From Cyclobacteriaceae bacterium (GTDB lineage Bacteria > Bacteroidota > Bacteroidia > Cytophagales > Cyclobacteriaceae): a DNA stretch of 16,442 nucleotides. Positions 13,274-16,442 of this stretch are shown in pieces. The first letter of the stretch is position 1; each line of letters starts with the position of its first letter. The notes beneath the pieces are model-generated. The model saw only the letters and a list, made by a program, of their open reading frames with translations. It was not told the DNA's origin and did not search any database. Both the position numbers and the translations under genes were made by a program. Location: the NCBI GenBank assembly GCA_025363495.1, contig JANYDR010000088.1, positions 1 to 16,442 on the forward strand, given 5' to 3'.

Positions 13274-15691
13274 TCATTCAGAACGCAGGCTATCAATCGG
13301 GTTGGCGATAGCAGCACGTATAGATTGATAGCTAACGGTTAGCAACGCAATTAAAGTTGTTGATGAAATAGCAACTATAAATACTGAAACTCCGATAACC
13401 GTATGATAAGCAAAACCCTCCAACCATCGGTTCATTACAAACCAGGCAAGCGGTGCGGCGATCAGGAATGATAGCATAATGAGCCCTACAAAACCTTTTG
13501 AGAAAAGGTACACGATATTCTGAACGGAGGCACCAAATACTTTCCGGATTCCTACTTCACGGATTTTCTGCTGAGTAAGGAACGACACCAGGCCAAACAA
13601 ACCGAGGCAGCTAATGAATATTGATAAGCCCGCAAAAATTTTCATCAATGTAAATGACCGCTCTTCTTCGCGATACATATTTCCGAGATGCTCTTCGAGA
13701 AAACTATACTCAAAAATATATTCCGGATAAGCCTTCGCATAGGCCTTTTCCACCAATTTCATCGTTTGACTTAGGTTGCCCCCCTGCATACTTATTCCTG
13801 CGTCATAATAGAAATAAGGATAAGGAAGCAGAACAGCGGGAGCAACTTCCTGATGGAGAGATTCTGTATGGAAATTCTTAACCACACCAATCACCGGCGC
13901 ATTGATATCATTCAGACCGGTTGTTATTTTCTTTCCGATGATATCTTCATTGGAAGCAAATCCCAGCTTCCTTACCAAAGCCTCATTCACCACATAGCTG
14001 TAAAATCTCTCTTCCTTTGGTAATTCCATAGCTTTCTCCTCGCTCTCGGTGAACCATCGACCGGCAACTAATTCAATTCCATATGTTTGAATATAATTTC
14101 TATCAACGGGTTTGATCTTGGTATCAAACCTTTCCTGATTTCCTCTTTCTGTCAGGTAAAAACCAGTTGAAAAATTATTTTCAGAAGTAGGTGCGCCAAG
14201 GGAAAAGGAAACATGTTCAACTCCCGCTGTAGTTTGAAGCAAGCTGTTGAATAATTCACGCCTCTCCTTTGAAGTTTCCGGAAGGCTAATGTTTACAATT
14301 GCTTCCTTATTGAACCCTAGCGGCTTGGAACGAAAATATTCCATCTGGTTTGCAACTATTAATGTCCCCATTATTAATACCTGGGTTATTAAGAACTGGA
14401 ATGTGACAAGATACTTTCTTGTCACGGCTCCGGATGTCCCGAGATTAGAAATTTTATTTTTAAGAACCGTTACAGGATTGAAGTGCGAGAGGACGAACGC
14501 CGGGTAAGATCCGGACGTAATTGTTGTAAAGATTACAATTCCCAAGAGAAAGAAAATGACGGTGAAATTATTTCCAATACTGAATATGATTTCCTTTCCA
14601 AGAAAAGTACCTATTGGCTGAATCGTAAGCTCGACGATTACCAACGCGATCACAGTAGAAACAAGGGTCAACATAAGAGCTTCCAATAAAAACTGACGGG
14701 TAAGCTCCCTGCGACTTGCTCCTAACGTCTTTCTGACACCAACCTCCCGCGATTTTTTTATTGCAAGTGCCGTGCTGAGATTGATGAAGTTAATACATGC
14801 TACAACCAAAATAAATCCACCCAGAAGACCAAGTATGATGAGATTTGTTTTGCTCGCACCCGGCGTATCAGCGGGGTTACTCTCATAGGCTTCACTGAAG
14901 TGTATTTCTGACAAAGGATTCAGGTGATATGTTTCCTCACCACTTTCATCCTTTTTGTAATACTTCTCGACAAACGACTTAAATCGTTCCTCCACTGCGG
15001 CAGACTTCATCGAAGGAGGCAACACAATGTAACAGTAGCCGGACCGGTTCATCCCCCATTCATCCATTGGCAAACCGAGGTATTCTTTAGTAAGCGATGG
15101 CATTGAAACAATCATGCTGAAGGTCAAATGAGAATTGGCGGGAGGATCTTTTATTATACCGACTACTTCCAGGTCAAGCTTATTATTCAGCGTAATTTTC
15201 CCGTGGCTCCCGGGCTTCATGATTTTCTTTGCAAGACTTTCAGTTAAAAAAACCTTTCCTGGCTGACCAAGCTCTGCGCGGGGATTTCCTTCAACGACTT
15301 CAAAATCAAAGACACTAAAAAAAAGACTGTCCGCAAAAATAATTTCACTGACTTTAATCTTCTCAGCACCAAAAGTTACCTGTGCCTGATCATCATAATG
15401 AATTTGGGTAACTAATGGGATATCCGGAAAATCAGAACGAAAAGCATTTGCAAACGGGTAGGGAGTTACAGAAGAATGCCCTACACCGGATGCATTTTCC
15501 AAATCATGCACAACACGATAGATGTGTTCGTTGTTTGAATGGAATTTGTCGAAGCCAAGTTCAAAATTAATGATCAGGAATATGATCAGGCAGGAAGCGA
15601 TCCCTACGCTGAGTCCCAGGGAATTGATTAAAGTATAGTTCCAGTTTCTAATAAAACTCCGGAACGTAATGGTGAAAAAATTCTTGAGCAT
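13274..15691 (-). CDS. MacB/FtsX-type ABC transporter permease
   Basis: An 805-residue stand-alone permease of the Bacteroidota MacB-like type. The order is TM1 (about 22-43), a MacB-type periplasmic domain (about 45-280), an FtsX domain with three membrane segments (285-308, 335-357, 377-400), TM5 (428-448), a second periplasmic domain (450-680) and a second FtsX domain (684-704, 733-753, 766-786). Each FtsX domain carries the coupling motif that contacts the ATPase: SREVGVRKTLGAS (314-326) and IREVGIRKVFGAS (710-722). Proteins of this architecture work with a separate ATPase in exporting substrates or moving lipoproteins or peptides across the envelope; no ATPase gene is in the window and the substrate is unknown. 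A related permease end follows upstream on the same strand (16025 on), 333 bp away, so they may be tandem copies. Start ATG at 15691 gives the usual MLKNFF beginning. Confidence 0.93.
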   Translation of the reverse strand: MLKNFFTITFRSFIRNWNYTLINSLGLSVGIASCLIIFLIINFELGFDKFHSNNEHIYRVVHDLENASGVGHSSVTPYPFANAFRSDFPDIPLVTQIHYDDQAQVTFGAEKIKVSEIIFADSLFFSVFDFEVVEGNPRAELGQPGKVFLTESLAKKIMKPGSHGKITLNNKLDLEVVGIIKDPPANSHLTFSMIVSMPSLTKEYLGLPMDEWGMNRSGYCYIVLPPSMKSAAVEERFKSFVEKYYKKDESGEETYHLNPLSEIHFSEAYESNPADTPGASKTNLIILGLLGGFILVVACINFINLSTALAIKKSREVGVRKTLGASRRELTRQFLLEALMLTLVSTVIALVIVELTIQPIGTFLGKEIIFSIGNNFTVIFFLLGIVIFTTITSGSYPAFVLSHFNPVTVLKNKISNLGTSGAVTRKYLVTFQFLITQVLIMGTLIVANQMEYFRSKPLGFNKEAIVNISLPETSKERRELFNSLLQTTAGVEHVSFSLGAPTSENNFSTGFYLTERGNQERFDTKIKPVDRNYIQTYGIELVAGRWFTESEEKAMELPKEERFYSYVVNEALVRKLGFASNEDIIGKKITTGLNDINAPVIGVVKNFHTESLHQEVAPAVLLPYPYFYYDAGISMQGGNLSQTMKLVEKAYAKAYPEYIFEYSFLEEHLGNMYREEERSFTLMKIFAGLSIFISCLGLFGLVSFLTQQKIREVGIRKVFGASVQNIVYLFSKGFVGLIMLSFLIAAPLAWFVMNRWLEGFAYHTVIGVSVFIVAISSTTLIALLTVSYQSIRAAIANPIDSLRSE

Positions 15692-16024
15692 AGCTGATCA
15701 GATATAAGTTGATCTGCTGGGTTATTCAAGAATCACTCCAAAGACAAAATTCAATTTTTGAAGCTAAAATGATTCAATTGGTTTGTTTTTATGAACGTAT
15801 CCGATCGTTTTCGTCCGATTGTGGACGGGTTGTATTTCAATCTTTGCACCAATCTGATCAAGTAATTATAGATTTTGCCTCTGGTCGGTGTTTCACCGAC
15901 CATCCTTCGCTAGTAACAACCCAGACATAATAATACTATCATCGCTCAAGGCATTTGGTGATAACACCAACTGCAGGCAAGCCGAATCAATAATACCTCA
16001 CTCCGAACATTCAACCAATTAAAT
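15692..16024. other. Spacer between two permease genes with two short hairpins
   Basis: No gene is seen. Two perfect hairpins occur: GGTCGGTG-TTT-CACCGACC at 15883-15901 and TTGGTG-ATAA-CACCAA at 15955-15970. They share the GGTG/CACC core. Neither is followed by a U tract on the - strand, so they look like interspersed palindromes, although they could stabilise the 3' end of the upstream permease transcript. Confidence 0.6.
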
Positions 16025-16442
16025 CTACTGTATTTTAATCACCTCAACAGGATTCATTTTACCAGCCTTCAAGGAAGAATAACCAGCGGATACAATTACC
16101 AACACGAATGATATTATGGTCACTGCTAAAAATACGATTCCACTCAATTGAGTACGGTACGCAAATCCATTAAGCCATTCTTGCATTAACCAGTAAACAA
16201 TTGGAAGCGCTATCAGGTTTGCCAGCAGTGCTATTTTCATAAAATGATTAACATGCAATGTCGCAATTTGGGTAGAGGTTGCGCCGAGCACTTTTCGAAT
16301 TCCAAATTCTTTCATTCGGCTTAACGATATATAAACTGACAGTGAAAAAATTCCAAGAGAAGAAATTAGCACAATAATCCAAGTGCTTATCTGGAGTGTG
16401 GTGAACGCTTTTTGCTCATCCTGATATTGATTATCATAAATA
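16025..16442 (-). CDS. C-terminal part of a second MacB/FtsX-type permease (runs off the window)
   Basis: The frame is open from the right edge to TAA at 16025, giving 138 residues plus stop; an internal GTG at 16372 is only a codon inside the gene. The visible part begins YDNQYQDEQKAFTTLQIST and contains the final FtsX domain: a membrane segment (about WIIVLISSLGIFSLSVYISL), the coupling motif KEFGIRKVLGAS-type (MKEFGIRKVLGAT), then two further membrane segments and the ending GKMNPVEVIKIQ. The layout matches the end of the complete permease at 13274-15691, but sequence identity is limited, so it is a paralog rather than a recent copy. Its 5' part is outside the window. Confidence 0.9.
   Translation of the reverse strand, partial: IYDNQYQDEQKAFTTLQISTWIIVLISSLGIFSLSVYISLSRMKEFGIRKVLGATSTQIATLHVNHFMKIALLANLIALPIVYWLMQEWLNGFAYRTQLSGIVFLAVTIISFVLVIVSAGYSSLKAGKMNPVEVIKIQ

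Overview
The window looks like a chromosomal segment of a Bacteroidota bacterium, probably a Cytophagales-type member. This is inferred from gene families typical of the phylum (DUF4197 protein, LytS-type kinase with a LytTR regulator, stand-alone MacB/FtsX-like permeases, S/T-rich lipoproteins), from TAnnTTTG-like promoter boxes, and from intergenic inverted repeats built on CCACGGATT / CACAGATT words. No plasmid, phage or insertion-sequence genes were seen.

Layout. 1-113: tail of a + strand gene. 114-696: non-coding, with a 284 bp inverted-repeat element. 697-770: tRNA-Ala(GGC) on the - strand, followed by its terminator. 904-3316 (-): a DUF4197 exported protein and a PaaN-type aldehyde dehydrogenase, probably one transcript. 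3471-4742 (-): an FMN-dependent alpha-hydroxy-acid oxidase resembling lactate 2-monooxygenase. 4761-4863: a multi-register palindrome between this gene and the divergent cinA (4896-6143, +). 6117-10488 (-): in transcription order a LytS-like sensor kinase, a LytTR response regulator, an S/T-rich lipoprotein, a lipoprotein intradiol ring-cleavage dioxygenase and an unrecognised 184-residue protein whose end overlaps the end of cinA. 10489-11437: a gene-free stretch packed with nested inverted repeats. 11438-12850 (+): an exported M20-family metallo-hydrolase. 12834-12906: a decayed remnant of the C-terminal end of an FtsX-type permease, antisense to the M20 gene's last codons. 12907-13273: REP-like hairpins and a possible terminator. 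13274-15691 (-): a complete 805-residue MacB-like permease. 16025-16442 (-): the end of a second permease that runs off the window.

How the parts may work together. The kinase and regulator are 15 bp apart and almost certainly form a two-component pair. They head a same-strand run ending in two predicted lipoproteins, one of which keeps the four non-haem iron ligands of intradiol dioxygenases, so the set may sense and act on an aromatic or other compound outside the inner membrane; this link is inference from order alone. A strong terminator hairpin lies between the S/T-rich lipoprotein gene and the dioxygenase gene, so the last two genes would depend on read-through or their own promoter. 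The permeases have no ATPase gene in view. The most distinctive structural signals are the permease relic and the repeat clusters at 10626-11325 and 4761-4863.
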